Positions 7,643 to 15,929 are shown, numbered from the stretch's first letter. The stretch: DNA of 64,000 bases from an uncultured Clostridia bacterium (GCA_934155265.1 CAKPGU010000008.1:11195-75194); one strand, 5' to 3'. Numbers and translations are program-made. The notes: generated by a model not told the origin, from the letters alone.

Positions 7643-9133
7643 ATGGAAAAAATAAAGGAGAAGTTAAAAGCAATAACATTAAAGCAGTGGCATATAGTGA
7701 TAATAGTTGCAGGAATTCTATTTATAGCATTAGGAGCATTCCATAATAATATATGGTTTGACGAAAGTTATTCTGTAGGTCTTGCAAGACATACATTTGG
7801 AGAAATATGGTCAATTGGAGGTCATGATGTACACCCAATATTATATTATTGGATGCTTAGAATTGTATACTTGATCACAGGTGGATCAATAATGGCATAT
7901 AGGATTTTTTCGGTAATTCCAAGTGCAATATTAATTATTTTAGGCTATACACATATAAGAAAAGATTTTGGCGAAAGAACAGGTTTTATATTTTCATTTT
8001 TATCTGCTTTTTTACCAGAAATGGCAGTGTATGCGGTAGAGATAAGAATGTATTCATGGGCAATACTTGCAGTGACAGTTCTTGCAATTTATGCTTATAG
8101 ACTTTCAAAAGAAGATAATACTAAAAATTGGATTATATTTGGAATTTCAAGCTTATCAAGTATTTATTTACACTATTATGGATTAATGGCAGCAGGGTTA
8201 ATAAATGTGATATTATTAGTATATTTAATAATCAAAAAAAGAAAAAAGGGAATAATATTTATTATTTCATTTGGAGTGATACAAGCATTAGCATATTTGC
8301 CATGGCTAGTAAATTTTGTAACACAATTGAGCAATGTTTCAAATGGATTTTGGATAGGATTTTCATTTCCACAAACACCAATGGAATTACTAAGCTCTCA
8401 ATTGGCAGGATATATTAAATCATCAGATAAAGATTTCTTAGTGCCTACAGTGTTAGCACTAGAACTATATGGATATATAATATATAAAGTATATAAATAT
8501 CATAAAGAAAAACAAGACATGAAACCTTTTAAATGGTCAGTTATTGTGTATTTTGCAGTAATACTTGCAGCAGTTGTTATCACAGTTGTGATGAAAACAT
8601 CAATTTTATATTATAGATATTTATTTGTAATAACAGGACTATACATATTTGCAATAAGTTTTATACTTGCAAAAGAAAAGAATAAAGTCGAGTTTGTAAC
8701 AATACTTTCAGTAATAGCAATATTAGGTGGATATAATAATATTAGAATAATAAAAGACAATTATGACAGTACAAATTATGAGCCAATGAAGTATATAGAA
8801 AAAAATATACAAGAAGGAGATACAATTGCTTTTTCAAATCTTGGAGGAGGTTTTGTCGCAGCGATTCATTTTGAAGACAATCAAGTTTATTTCTATAATC
8901 CTGAAAATTGGGGAGTAGAAGAAGCATATAAAGCATTTGGACCAAACTATGAAACATGTGTAACAAAAGATTTTGTTGAAGATTGTTCAAACAGAGTATG
9001 GGTTATTGATGACATTAATGGATCATTATATGAAGAATTATTTAAAGATAAAGATTATAAAAAAGTTTCAAAAAAAGAATACTTTACAAAGTATCATGAT
9101 TACAATTACAAAATAACTTTAATAGAAAAATAA
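7643..9133 (+). CDS. GT39-family-like membrane glycosyltransferase
   Basis: A 496-residue polytopic protein with about ten hydrophobic segments between residues 17 and 390 and a soluble C-terminal domain of about 110 residues. The first outer loop has the catalytic-type acidic pair in WFDESYS (D40-E41), and the next loop has GGHDVHPILYYW (residues 59-70). Both are typical of GT-C enzymes of the PMT/ArnT group, which move sugars from polyprenyl-phosphate donors onto proteins or lipids outside the membrane. Family members usually read VHPPLYY; here the second Pro is Ile. Donor and acceptor cannot be told. AAGGAAGG precedes the ATG, and it has its own promoter and terminator. Confidence 0.82.
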   Translation: MEKIKEKLKAITLKQWHIVIIVAGILFIALGAFHNNIWFDESYSVGLARHTFGEIWSIGGHDVHPILYYWMLRIVYLITGGSIMAYRIFSVIPSAILIILGYTHIRKDFGERTGFIFSFLSAFLPEMAVYAVEIRMYSWAILAVTVLAIYAYRLSKEDNTKNWIIFGISSLSSIYLHYYGLMAAGLINVILLVYLIIKKRKKGIIFIISFGVIQALAYLPWLVNFVTQLSNVSNGFWIGFSFPQTPMELLSSQLAGYIKSSDKDFLVPTVLALELYGYIIYKVYKYHKEKQDMKPFKWSVIVYFAVILAAVVITVVMKTSILYYRYLFVITGLYIFAISFILAKEKNKVEFVTILSVIAILGGYNNIRIIKDNYDSTNYEPMKYIEKNIQEGDTIAFSNLGGGFVAAIHFEDNQVYFYNPENWGVEEAYKAFGPNYETCVTKDFVEDCSNRVWVIDDINGSLYEELFKDKDYKKVSKKEYFTKYHDYNYKITLIEK

Positions 9134-9139
9134 AAAAAG

Positions 9140-9166
9140 TGGCTTTCTAATGAAGCCATTTTTTTA
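9140..9166. terminator. Bidirectional terminator (glycosyltransferase / rpmE)
   Basis: TGGCTT (9140-9145) pairs with AAGCCA (9153-9158), loop 7 nt. It is flanked by an A-run on the left and seven T's on the right, serving both convergent genes. Confidence 0.75.
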
Positions 9167-9364
9167 TTCAAGACCATATTTCTTTTTAAATCTGTCAGCT
9201 CTACCACCTTTAGTATCAAGTCTTAAGTTACCTGTCCAATATGGATGACATTTTGAGCAAACATCTACTTTTAAATCTTTTTTTGTTGAACCAACTTCTA
9301 GAACATTACCACATGCACATGTAATAGTTGTTTGATTGTATGTTGGATGTAATCCTTCTTTCAT
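9164..9364 (-). CDS. rpmE: 50S ribosomal protein L31 (zinc-binding type)
   Basis: A 66-residue ribosomal protein of the large subunit. The zinc-binding cysteines C16, C18, C36 and C39 are in CACGN and CSKCHPYWTG, so this is the C+ form that also serves as a zinc store. The ending GGRADRFKKKYGLE is typical. An AGAGGTGA ribosome site precedes the ATG. It lies downstream of a small membrane-protein gene on the same strand (59 bp gap) and ends against the bidirectional terminator. Confidence 0.97.
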   Translation of the reverse strand: MKEGLHPTYNQTTITCACGNVLEVGSTKKDLKVDVCSKCHPYWTGNLRLDTKGGRADRFKKKYGLE

Positions 9365-9423
9365 GTGAAATTCACCTCTTTCTCAAAACAATAATTTTGC
9401 CAAATATTATATTAACATATTTG

Positions 9424-9600
9424 TTATTTTTTTTCAAGTTCTTCGTCTAAATTTTTATTTTCTTCTTGATTTACATATGTTGCAGTAGCTTCAAGTTCAG
9501 CTTTTAATGATGTTTTATGCACTATTTTTAACATAACATTAAAAATGCATGCAACTATTAAAATAAATAAACCAATTTTTTTCCAATACTTAGCTAACAT
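9424..9600 (-). CDS. Small single-pass membrane protein of unknown function
   Basis: A 58-residue protein with a transmembrane helix at about residues 7-27 (KIGLFILIVACIFNVMLKIV) and a Glu/Lys-rich tail (NLDEELEKK). The ATG at 9600 has an AAAGGAG ribosome site. An in-frame start 33 bp upstream lacks one. It precedes rpmE on the same strand and may share its transcript. No family recognised. Confidence 0.6.
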   Translation of the reverse strand: MLAKYWKKIGLFILIVACIFNVMLKIVHKTSLKAELEATATYVNQEENKNLDEELEKK

Positions 9601-9668
9601 AGTAATCTCCTTTAAAAATTTATACACAAACAATTATACTATATTTATAAAGGATTTGTCAATAATTT

Positions 9669-9697
9669 TTGGCATTTTGGGACAAAATAATTATTAA
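9669..9697 (+). promoter_or_regulatory. Promoter of the VanW-domain gene
   Basis: TTGGCA (9669-9674) and TATTAA (9692-9697), spacer 17 bp, 53 bp before the ATG, in the divergent region with the small membrane-protein gene. Confidence 0.45.
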
Positions 9698-9750
9698 ATT
9701 AAGATAATGTAAATTATAAAAATTATAAATTTGAAAGGATTGATAAAAGA

Positions 9751-10500
9751 ATGAAAAAATATATACTTGCCATAATTGCAATAGCATTAATAATTGGAGG
9801 AGGAATCTTGTGGTGGAGAACATCAGATAATAATAAAAAAGAAGCAAAAGACAATGTGTCAAATTATCAAGCAGAAAGGAGTGCAACAAATCAAAATACA
9901 GAAAATAATACAAGTTCTAATACAAACTCAAACTCAAATTCAAATTCTAATACATCAAATTTAGAAAGCTCAGAAAATAATCAAAATAATCAAACAACAA
10001 CACCAAATGGGACGAAGCCAGAAGAAACACCATCAAATGAAACAAAAACGAAAGAAAAAGAAATAGCACAATTTTCTACCAAAATTTATAATAAAGATTC
10101 AAAAAGACAAAATAATATAACAATAACATGTAAAACTTTATCAACCAAAAAAATAGCACCAGGGGAAACATTTTCGTTTTGTGACACAGTAGGCAAGGCA
10201 ACATCTGCAAAAGGATATCAAGAAGCAGACATATATGTAAATGGAGAAAAGAAACAAGGTCTTGGAGGAGGAAATTGTCAAGTAAGTACAACATTATATA
10301 ATGCTGTATTAAAAGTACCAGAATTTGAGATAGTAGAAAGACATCAACATAGTGGAAAAGTGCCATATATTCAATCCGGAAAAGATGCCGCAGTGGCATA
10401 CGGTGCATATGATTTTAAATTTAAGAATAATACTGAAAACACTGTCAAAATTGTAATGGAAAATACAGCTAACAACATAACAGCTAAAATTATAATATAA
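9751..10500 (+). CDS. VanW-domain exported protein
   Basis: A 249-residue protein with an N-terminal signal anchor (residues 4-22), an Asn/Ser/Thr-rich linker (about 25-90), and a VanW domain from about residue 105 to the end. Recognisable parts are APGETFSFCDTVGKAT, KGYQEADIYVNGEK, GLGGGNCQVSTTLYNAVL, ERHQHSGKVPYI and the closing AYGAYDFKFKNNT. VanW proteins are named from vancomycin-resistance clusters but are widespread and of unknown biochemical role, probably in the envelope. No van genes are nearby, so resistance should not be inferred. GAAAGGA precedes the ATG. Confidence 0.88.
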   Translation: MKKYILAIIAIALIIGGGILWWRTSDNNKKEAKDNVSNYQAERSATNQNTENNTSSNTNSNSNSNSNTSNLESSENNQNNQTTTPNGTKPEETPSNETKTKEKEIAQFSTKIYNKDSKRQNNITITCKTLSTKKIAPGETFSFCDTVGKATSAKGYQEADIYVNGEKKQGLGGGNCQVSTTLYNAVLKVPEFEIVERHQHSGKVPYIQSGKDAAVAYGAYDFKFKNNTENTVKIVMENTANNITAKIII

Positions 10501-10700
10501 AATGGGACCGGTTCTTTTTTGCTATTTTGTAAATTTGTGACCGGTTCTTTTTTGCTATTTTGTAAATTTGAGACCGGGTACAAAATTTCACTAATAAAAT
10601 TTGGGACATATCTTAACTTTGGAAAAGTACACAGTTGACAGATTTTTATTAAAATAAGGTAAAAAAAGAACCGGTCCAATTGGTCGGTCCAATTTGTCAA
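10501..10700. repeat. Dispersed REP-like repeat locus 3 with a 33-bp tandem unit
   Basis: The 356-bp gap between the VanW gene and spoVG is mostly repeat. GACCGGTTCTTTTTTGC starts at 10506 and again at 10539, a 33-bp tandem pair. GACCGGGTACAAAATTT follows at 10572, then GGGACATATCTTAAC at about 10603 and AAAAAGAACCGGTCCAA near 10665-10680, then a further GGTCGGTCC. The rest of the gap holds the spoVG promoter. Confidence 0.85.
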
Positions 10701-10765
10701 AAGATAGAAAAAATATGAGTGTAAATTTTTATATTAATAAAATCTAAAAAAAATGTAAAAAAAAG

Positions 10766-10816
10766 AAGGGAAAAATAATTTGTTGGCGAATAATATAATA
10801 GTACATAAGATATAAT
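10766..10816 (+). promoter_or_regulatory. spoVG promoter region, sigma-H-like and sigma-A-like elements
   Basis: AAGGGA (10766-10771), 16 bp, GAAT (10788-10791) resembles the sigma-H promoter layout known for Bacillus spoVG. A vegetative alternative is TTGGCG (10783-10788), 17 bp, TAAGAT (10806-10811), with TATAAT just beyond. Assignment is inferred from pattern only. Confidence 0.4.
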
Positions 10817-10856
10817 ACATATATGTACAAATATAAAAACAGTGGAGGTGCACACA

Positions 10857-11129
10857 ATGCAAATAACAGACGTACGTTTAAGAAAAGTAAATTCAGAGAA
10901 CAGAATGAAAGCTGTTGCTTCTGTAACATTCGATAATGAATTTGTTATCCATGATATCAAAGTTATCGAAAGCCAAAACGGATTATTTATAGCTATGCCA
11001 AGCAGAAAAACTCCAAACGGAGAATTCAAGGATATAGCTCATCCAATCAATGCTGAGACAAGAGAGAAAGTTCAAAAAGCTATATTAGAAGCTTATGATG
11101 CTCCTGAAGCAGAAGAATCAGCAGAATAA
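10857..11129 (+). CDS. spoVG: SpoVG family septation regulator / RNA-binding protein
   Basis: A 90-residue SpoVG protein: MQITDVRLRKVNSENRMKAV at the start, the central DNEFVIHDIKVIE, then GLFIAMPSRKTPNGEFKDIAHPIN. Family members bind nucleic acid and influence septation and sporulation. A longer frame exists from 10842, but GGAGGTG at 10843-10849 overlaps it and is spaced correctly for the ATG at 10857. The codons are less A-biased than in neighbouring genes (ATC, AAC, GCT are frequent), as expected for a strongly expressed gene. A good terminator follows. Confidence 0.96.
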   Translation: MQITDVRLRKVNSENRMKAVASVTFDNEFVIHDIKVIESQNGLFIAMPSRKTPNGEFKDIAHPINAETREKVQKAILEAYDAPEAEESAE

Positions 11130-11142
11130 TAAATAAAAAAAG

Positions 11143-11179
11143 TTTCTTCAATATAAATTCGTATTGAGGAAATTTTTTT
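11143..11179 (+). terminator. spoVG intrinsic terminator
   Basis: TTTCTTCAATA (11143-11153) pairs with TATTGAGGAAA (11162-11172) with one G-U pair, followed by seven T's. Confidence 0.85.
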
Positions 11180-11197
11180 ATATAATTTTGTAATTTT

Positions 11198-11403
11198 GTA
11201 CCAGGTACATTTTATATATTTTCTTTCAAAATGTGCATTTTGTACCCGGTCCATTTTTTCCATTTTTTCAGTTTATAAAATTATGAAAAATTTAAAAGTC
11301 AAAAAGAGGCTTGAATACAGGATTATTTGAGAAAAAGATAAAAAAAGAACCGGTCCATTTTTTATCACAAATTAAAAAAACATAAAAAAAGAACCGGTCC
11401 CAA
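11198..11403. repeat. Dispersed REP-like repeat locus 4
   Basis: This gap after the spoVG terminator contains TGTACCAGGTACA (11198-11209), TGTACCCGGTCC (11241-11252), AAAAAAAGAACCGGTCC (11341-11357) and AAAAAAGAACCGGTCCC (about 11386-11402). The 40 bp before the third core (GGCTTGAA...ACAGGA) resembles the middle of locus 12. The rest of the gap, 11404-11466, carries only the ribosome site of the next gene. Confidence 0.85.
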
Positions 11404-11466
11404 TTGCATAAAAGGTAAAGATCTCCCATATACATTAATAAACAAAAATGTAGAGGAGGTTTTTTC

Positions 11467-13200
11467 ATGGAAATAAATATAACAAAAGAGGCTTTAAACG
11501 TAAAAAAAGTTGTATGTGAAAAAAAAGAAATTATAAATATACAAGGGGACATGATAGTGCCAGACTCAAAGCCAGACATATTAAACACAATAAATACGAG
11601 TGGAAATGTATGTATTTACAAGAAGGAAGTAATGGAAGGTAAAATAAAATTAGATGGAAATATTTTAGCATATATAATGTATTTAGCAGACACGAACGGA
11701 GACGCAAGCATGGAGATGAACGTAGATAGGGGAGAAATAAATGTAGATGCATCTGCGGACATGGCCAGAGATACAAATATGTTAGATGATGTTGTTTCTG
11801 TTAATGATGATAGTAGTACTAATAGAAACAGTGCAATGGGCAATTCTATGAATAAAAATATTAGAGTAAATAATATAAGAGGGTTAAATACAAATCTTGA
11901 TTTCTCGGAGACTTTTAGTATGCCAGAGCTAGAAAGTGGAATGAATGTAGATATAAGTCCATCAATAAAGCTAATAGAGTGTAAAGTGATTAATGGAAGA
12001 AAAATAGGAATAAAAGCCACACTAGAAATAGTAATGAAGGTGTATTCAAAAGAAACGGTAGAAGTAATTACAGACTTAAATGACAATAATATACAAGTAC
12101 TTAGCAAAAATATGAGAGCAAATTCACTATTAGGAGAAGGAACAACTAAAGCTTCAATAAAAGAAAATATATCGATTCCAAACACTGATAATCTTGCTGA
12201 AATATTAAGTGCAAAAATAGGTTTAGTTGATAAAGATATCAAAATAAGTTATAACAAAGTGTTGGCAAAATCAGAAGTAGAAATAAAAATGGTTTACTTA
12301 ACAGAGGAAGGGAGAATATGCACAACACAGAGTAGAGTGCCATTGGTTGGTTTTATAGATATGCCAAACATTAAAGAAGAAAATACTTGTGAAACATCCT
12401 ATGTTACAAGAAATATGATAATAAAGCCAAATTCAATAGAAGAACATTCTGTATATATTGAAATGGAAGTGGAAATCTCTTGCGTAACTTATGAAGAAAA
12501 AGAAATTCGAATAATCCAAGATATGTATTGTCCAGGTCAAAAAATGAATTTTGATACAGCTATGGTCAACACAATGGCAAACAAGCAATGCAAAAAAAAT
12601 GTATGTAATATAAGAGAAAAAATGAATATTCCTGAAATGGAATCTGGAAATATAGTTGATGTAATGATAAATCCAATAATAAACAAGGAAAATAAGCTAA
12701 ATGGAAAAATAATTTTCGAAGGCGAATTAGAATTAAATTTTATTTTTACAGACCGTTCAACTGTTGGAATTAATACAAAAAAGATAACTATTCCATTTGA
12801 ACAATCTGTTGATGAAATTGATACAAATAATAATTGTAAAGTTGAAACAACAGTTGAAGTTAATTCTCAGGAATTTTTAAATCAAACTGGAGTAGTAAGC
12901 TCAAATATTGACTTGAATTTTGAAACAAATACATATAGAAATTTAGCAATCCCAGTAATTAGTAATATTACAATGGAAGATGAAGAAAATACTGAAGATT
13001 ATAGTGTCATAATTTATGTTATAAAAAGTGGTGATACTATATGGAAAATTGCAAAAAAATTTGGCAGTACAATTGATGATATTGTAAGAGTAAATGGAAT
13101 GAAAAATCCTGATAGAATCAATGTTGGAGAGAAAATTTATATTCCAAAATATGTATTAAAAAAGGCAAAAGAACCAATAGTAATTTCGCAAAATGTATGA
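11467..13200 (+). CDS. sipL: DUF3794 and LysM protein, SipL-like spore coat morphogenesis protein
   Basis: A 577-residue protein with DUF3794-type segments and a C-terminal LysM domain at about residues 518-561 (YVIKSGDTIWKIAKKFGS, then a VNVG-like RINVGEKIYIPK). The N-terminus (residues 1-75: EIINIQGDMIVPDSKPDIL) is the typical DUF3794 opening, and similar units recur near residues 160-300 and 330-490. This layout matches Clostridioides difficile SipL, which binds SpoIVA and helps encase the forespore in coat. The ATG has a textbook AGAGGAGG site. Next to yunB, it forms a sporulation pair. Clostridia often have several DUF3794 proteins, so the exact name is less certain than the family. An Asn/Asp/Met-rich insert lies at about residues 95-140. 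Confidence 0.78.
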   Translation: MEINITKEALNVKKVVCEKKEIINIQGDMIVPDSKPDILNTINTSGNVCIYKKEVMEGKIKLDGNILAYIMYLADTNGDASMEMNVDRGEINVDASADMARDTNMLDDVVSVNDDSSTNRNSAMGNSMNKNIRVNNIRGLNTNLDFSETFSMPELESGMNVDISPSIKLIECKVINGRKIGIKATLEIVMKVYSKETVEVITDLNDNNIQVLSKNMRANSLLGEGTTKASIKENISIPNTDNLAEILSAKIGLVDKDIKISYNKVLAKSEVEIKMVYLTEEGRICTTQSRVPLVGFIDMPNIKEENTCETSYVTRNMIIKPNSIEEHSVYIEMEVEISCVTYEEKEIRIIQDMYCPGQKMNFDTAMVNTMANKQCKKNVCNIREKMNIPEMESGNIVDVMINPIINKENKLNGKIIFEGELELNFIFTDRSTVGINTKKITIPFEQSVDEIDTNNNCKVETTVEVNSQEFLNQTGVVSSNIDLNFETNTYRNLAIPVISNITMEDEENTEDYSVIIYVIKSGDTIWKIAKKFGSTIDDIVRVNGMKNPDRINVGEKIYIPKYVLKKAKEPIVISQNV

Positions 13201-13290
13201 TGAAGTTAGTGTATGTGGCATGATGTAAGATTAAATACATAGAATGTTTGACAGCTATTAATATTTTATGTAATAAGAGGAGAATAGCAA

Positions 13291-14025
13291 TTGGGGAATA
13301 TAGGAAAAATATATTCAAGAAAAAGATTTATAGTAGGATTTAGAATAGGCAATAAAAGAGGGAGTGGAAAAGAAAAAAATAAGGTCAAAATTAAAGTAAT
13401 AAAGATAGTTATAGTAGTAATCATAATTATTATATTGGTACAACTAATATTTTATTATTTCGAACCAGTATTTGAGGCAATGTGCGAAGAAAAGGTAAAA
13501 TCACTTGCAACATTGATAACTAATCAACAATCAACAATTATAATGAACAAATATCAATATGATGAACTGTACACAACAGAAAAAGACACAAACGGAAACA
13601 TTGTAATAATAAAATCAAATGTTGTACCAATAAATAATTTGATTTCGGATTTGACAGAAAACATTCAAAAAGAATTTGACAAAATAGAAAATCCAGAAAT
13701 AAAAATACCACTAGGAAGCTTATCTGGAATATATTTTCTTTCAGGAAGCGGACCGGAAATTTCAATAGATATATCTGTAACAGGTACAGTTGACACTGAA
13801 ATAAAAAGTGAATTTATAGCTCAAGGAATTAATCAAACATTGCATAGAGTATATGTTAATTTTGAATGCTATATGCAAATTGTAACTCCAATTAAAAATT
13901 ACACCAAAAAAGTTACAAATCAGGTAATTATAGCTGAGCATGTTATTGTTGGAAATATTCCAAATAGTTATTATAATTTGGAAGGTATAGAATCAAGAAT
14001 GGATGCAATGAATATTTTAGAGTAA
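13291..14025 (+). CDS. yunB: Sporulation protein YunB
   Basis: A 244-residue protein with a cytoplasmic basic N-terminus, one transmembrane helix at about residues 36-57, and an outer domain typical of YunB: FEPVFEAMCEEKVKSLATLI, then LGSLSGIYFLSGSGPEISI, IKSEFIAQGINQTLHRVYV and a closing IAEHVIVGNIPNSYYNLEG. Family members are sporulation-specific, of unknown molecular function. The start codon is TTG at 13291, supported by AAGAGGAGA at 13276-13284; no ATG is available near the start. Its terminator is a hairpin whose loop is a dispersed repeat core. Confidence 0.88.
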   Translation: MGNIGKIYSRKRFIVGFRIGNKRGSGKEKNKVKIKVIKIVIVVIIIIILVQLIFYYFEPVFEAMCEEKVKSLATLITNQQSTIIMNKYQYDELYTTEKDTNGNIVIIKSNVVPINNLISDLTENIQKEFDKIENPEIKIPLGSLSGIYFLSGSGPEISIDISVTGTVDTEIKSEFIAQGINQTLHRVYVNFECYMQIVTPIKNYTKKVTNQVIIAEHVIVGNIPNSYYNLEGIESRMDAMNILE

Positions 14026-14035
14026 TGTGCAAAAT

Positions 14036-14102
14036 GTGTGCAAAATGGACCGGGTACATTTTGCACACTTTTTATGTAAAAATAAAAAATGTACCTGGAC
14101 CT
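14036..14102. terminator. yunB terminator built on a REP-like copy (locus 5)
   Basis: GTGTGCAAAATG (14036-14047) pairs perfectly with CATTTTGCACAC (14057-14068). The 9-nt loop is GACCGGGTA, the repeat core, and T's follow at 14069-14073. A second, inverted core (ATGTACCTGGACC) lies at 14090-14102, directly beside the stop codon of the RAYT gene. Confidence 0.75.
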
Positions 14103-14105
14103 ATT

Positions 14106-14891
14106 TTATTTAACCTGATTCAGTAGTTTGGTGATTAGATTCCTATTGATTCGAATAACTCGTGCAATTTGAGTTATATTTGTACCATTAATAGAACTAA
14201 TCTTTTTCAAATCTTCTTTCAAGAGAAATTTATCTCTAGTTTTAAAAAATAAATTAATCTGACCAACATTTGCAAGGTCAAACTTTTTCATAATAATGGA
14301 TGCTAACTGTGCATCAGTCAATTTGTTAATAATTTCGTATTCAACAAAATCTTCGATATCATCAATATCAACCGTACCAATTGTGTAATAAACAAAGTCG
14401 TTTAAGTTATTATTGAAATAATGTAGTAAAACATGTTTATCAATTATTTTTGCTTCGCCTAAATATTCTTTGTAACTACTCCACTCATAATTTTGAGTTA
14501 AAGTAATGCCAGCTTTCTCAGGATTTCTATGAATATACCTACATAATTCTAGAAAATATTTTTGATTTTCAACAGCTTTACTTTTAAATCGACCTTGAAA
14601 TAAGTGTCCAGTTCTTTCGTATTTTTTATTGAAATAAGAAACATATCTTATTGTTAGACTTTGAATTGCTTTTGACAAAAGTTCATCTTTGCATTTGATA
14701 ACTAAATGAACATGGTTTGACATTAAACAATAGGAATAAACTATATAGTTAAAAGTTTGTTGTGTTATGAGGATTTGTTTTAGAAAAAAATATTTATCTT
14801 GATTATCATAAAAAATATCGTGACTATCTATTCCTTTTAAAATGATGTGATAGATTTGTGAATAAGCGAATGTTCTGATTTTTCTGCTCAA
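14106..14891 (-). CDS. REP-associated tyrosine transposase (RAYT, Y1_Tnp family)
   Basis: A 261-residue single-copy HUH nuclease related to IS200/IS605 TnpA. The HUH motif is in MSNHVHLVI (H60, H62), with the family's GHLFQGRFKS at 95-104 and the catalytic tyrosine in RYIHRNP (Y119). The last 45 residues look like a helix-turn-helix (NITQIARVIRINRNLITKLL). RAYTs are domesticated transposases that act on REP palindromes. The start is TTG at 14891 with AAGGTGA upstream. Copies of the window's dispersed repeat lie on both sides (14041-14102 and 15104-15161), so this gene is the likely source of the family's activity. No IS ends or target duplication are seen. Confidence 0.9.
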   Translation of the reverse strand: MSRKIRTFAYSQIYHIILKGIDSHDIFYDNQDKYFFLKQILITQQTFNYIVYSYCLMSNHVHLVIKCKDELLSKAIQSLTIRYVSYFNKKYERTGHLFQGRFKSKAVENQKYFLELCRYIHRNPEKAGITLTQNYEWSSYKEYLGEAKIIDKHVLLHYFNNNLNDFVYYTIGTVDIDDIEDFVEYEIINKLTDAQLASIIMKKFDLANVGQINLFFKTRDKFLLKEDLKKISSINGTNITQIARVIRINRNLITKLLNQVK

Positions 14892-14923
14892 TTTTCACCT
14901 TCTTTCTCCGCAAAATGGGATTG

Positions 14924-14939
14924 AAATAAAATTTTATTT
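14924..14939. repeat. 16-bp perfect palindrome upstream of the RAYT gene
   Basis: AAATAAAATTTTATTT, 33 bp upstream of the RAYT start codon on its promoter side. It could be a regulatory site, or chance in A/T-rich DNA. Confidence 0.4.
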
Positions 14940-15099
14940 AGGCTTAAGCATAAAAAGTATAACATATATTTGTGAAAAATACAAGATTTTTTATTAAGGT
15001 CTATTTTGCAAATTTTTACTGACAATCTATTACTAATAAATTATAAAAAGTTGAAAGATAACTTTGAAAATTTTGGGCATAAAGAAGTTACGCAAAATT

Positions 15100-15162
15100 A
15101 ATAAAAAAAAGAACCGGTCCAAAATTATCCAAGATTAAAAAGGTAAAAAAAGAACCGGTCCT
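15100..15162. repeat. Dispersed REP-like repeat locus 6
   Basis: Two direct copies of AAAAAGAACCGGTCC ending at 15120 and 15161, in the 350-bp gap between RAYT and hydC. The 14940-15100 part of the gap shows nothing else recognisable. Confidence 0.8.
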
Positions 15163-15183
15163 AATTTAAATTTAAAAAAAATA

Positions 15184-15212
15184 TTGTTTTAAAAATAATA
15201 CTTTGATATAAT
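15184..15212 (+). promoter_or_regulatory. Promoter of the hydrogenase operon
   Basis: TTGTTT (15184-15189), 17 bp, TATAAT (15207-15212) with an extended -10 (TGA before it), 29 bp upstream of hydC. TTGTTTT and AATAATA around the -35 are a weak match to a Rex operator. Confidence 0.65.
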
Positions 15213-15241
15213 GCAAATATAATATCATAGGAGGAAAATAT

Positions 15242-15772
15242 ATGGATGAAAAAGGGAGTGAAGAATCAGTGGGATTTGAAAGCAAATGTGAATGTGGATG
15301 TAATGAAAAAGATAAATTTTTAGAAGAATTATGTAGTAAATATAAACCAATAAAAGACAATTTGATTCAGATGCTAAATGAAGTACAAGAACACTATGGA
15401 TATATACCAATGAATGCACAAAAGGAACTATCAAATTTTTTAAATGTATCAATGGCAGAGATTTATGGTGTTGTAACATTTTATTCAAGATTTACACTTA
15501 AACCAAAGGGAAAGTACAATGTTGCAGTTTGCTTGGGAACTGCGTGTTATGTGAAAGGTTCTCAAAAAATAATGGATAGATTGAAAGAAAGATTGAAGAT
15601 AGAAGCAGGAGAAACAACAAAAGATGGAATGTTTTCAATCGAAGAAACAAGATGTGTTGGGGCTTGTGGATTAGCACCAGTTTTTACGGTTAACGGAGAG
15701 GTTTATGGAAAGGCAACAGTACAAAAACTAGATCAAGTTTTAGATGAATTAAACGGCAAAAATCAATTGTAA
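15242..15772 (+). CDS. hydC: NADH-linked [FeFe] hydrogenase subunit HydC (NuoE-like)
   Basis: A thioredoxin-fold [2Fe-2S] protein of 176 residues, equivalent to NuoE, HydC or HndA. The four cluster ligands are C97 and C102 (CLGTAC) and C138 and C142 (CVGAC). The helical N-terminal half contains the family's HYGYIPMNAQKELSNFLNV and IYGVVTFYSRFTLKPKG. It passes electrons between the flavin subunit HydB and the catalytic subunit HydA. Unusual is an extra N-terminal cysteine run, CECGC at residues 16-20, not part of the standard fold, which could bind another metal. AGGAGG precedes the ATG. First gene of the hyd cluster; a triple 19-bp repeat follows its stop. Confidence 0.93.
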   Translation: MDEKGSEESVGFESKCECGCNEKDKFLEELCSKYKPIKDNLIQMLNEVQEHYGYIPMNAQKELSNFLNVSMAEIYGVVTFYSRFTLKPKGKYNVAVCLGTACYVKGSQKIMDRLKERLKIEAGETTKDGMFSIEETRCVGACGLAPVFTVNGEVYGKATVQKLDQVLDELNGKNQL

Positions 15773-15905
15773 AAAAAATGTACCCGGTCCAAAAAAATGT
15801 ACCCGGTCCAAAAAAATGTACCCGGTCCAAAATTATACAGTCCAAAATTATAAAATTGTAAAAAAATGTAAAATAGTGCAAAATGTACCCGGTCCAAAAT
15901 TTACA
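15772..15905. repeat. Dispersed REP-like repeat locus 7, triple 19-bp tandem
   Basis: ATGTACCCGGTCCAAAAAA is repeated three times with a 19-bp period (cores TACCCGG at 15781, 15800 and 15819). A fourth core, GCAAAATGTACCCGGTCC, lies at 15878-15895 just before the hydB ribosome site. It fills the hydC-hydB gap. Confidence 0.9.
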
Positions 15906-15929
15906 AAATTACCCCAAAGGAGGAAATGA

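Noticed and set aside
9751..10500. VanW-domain gene as evidence of vancomycin resistance
   Set aside because: VanW domains are widespread outside resistance clusters, and no vanH, vanA/B, vanX or vanRS genes are present.
15779..15835. Triple 19-bp repeat considered as a CRISPR or iteron origin
   Set aside because: There are no spacers and no replication gene, and the core matches the dispersed repeat family found in eleven other gaps.
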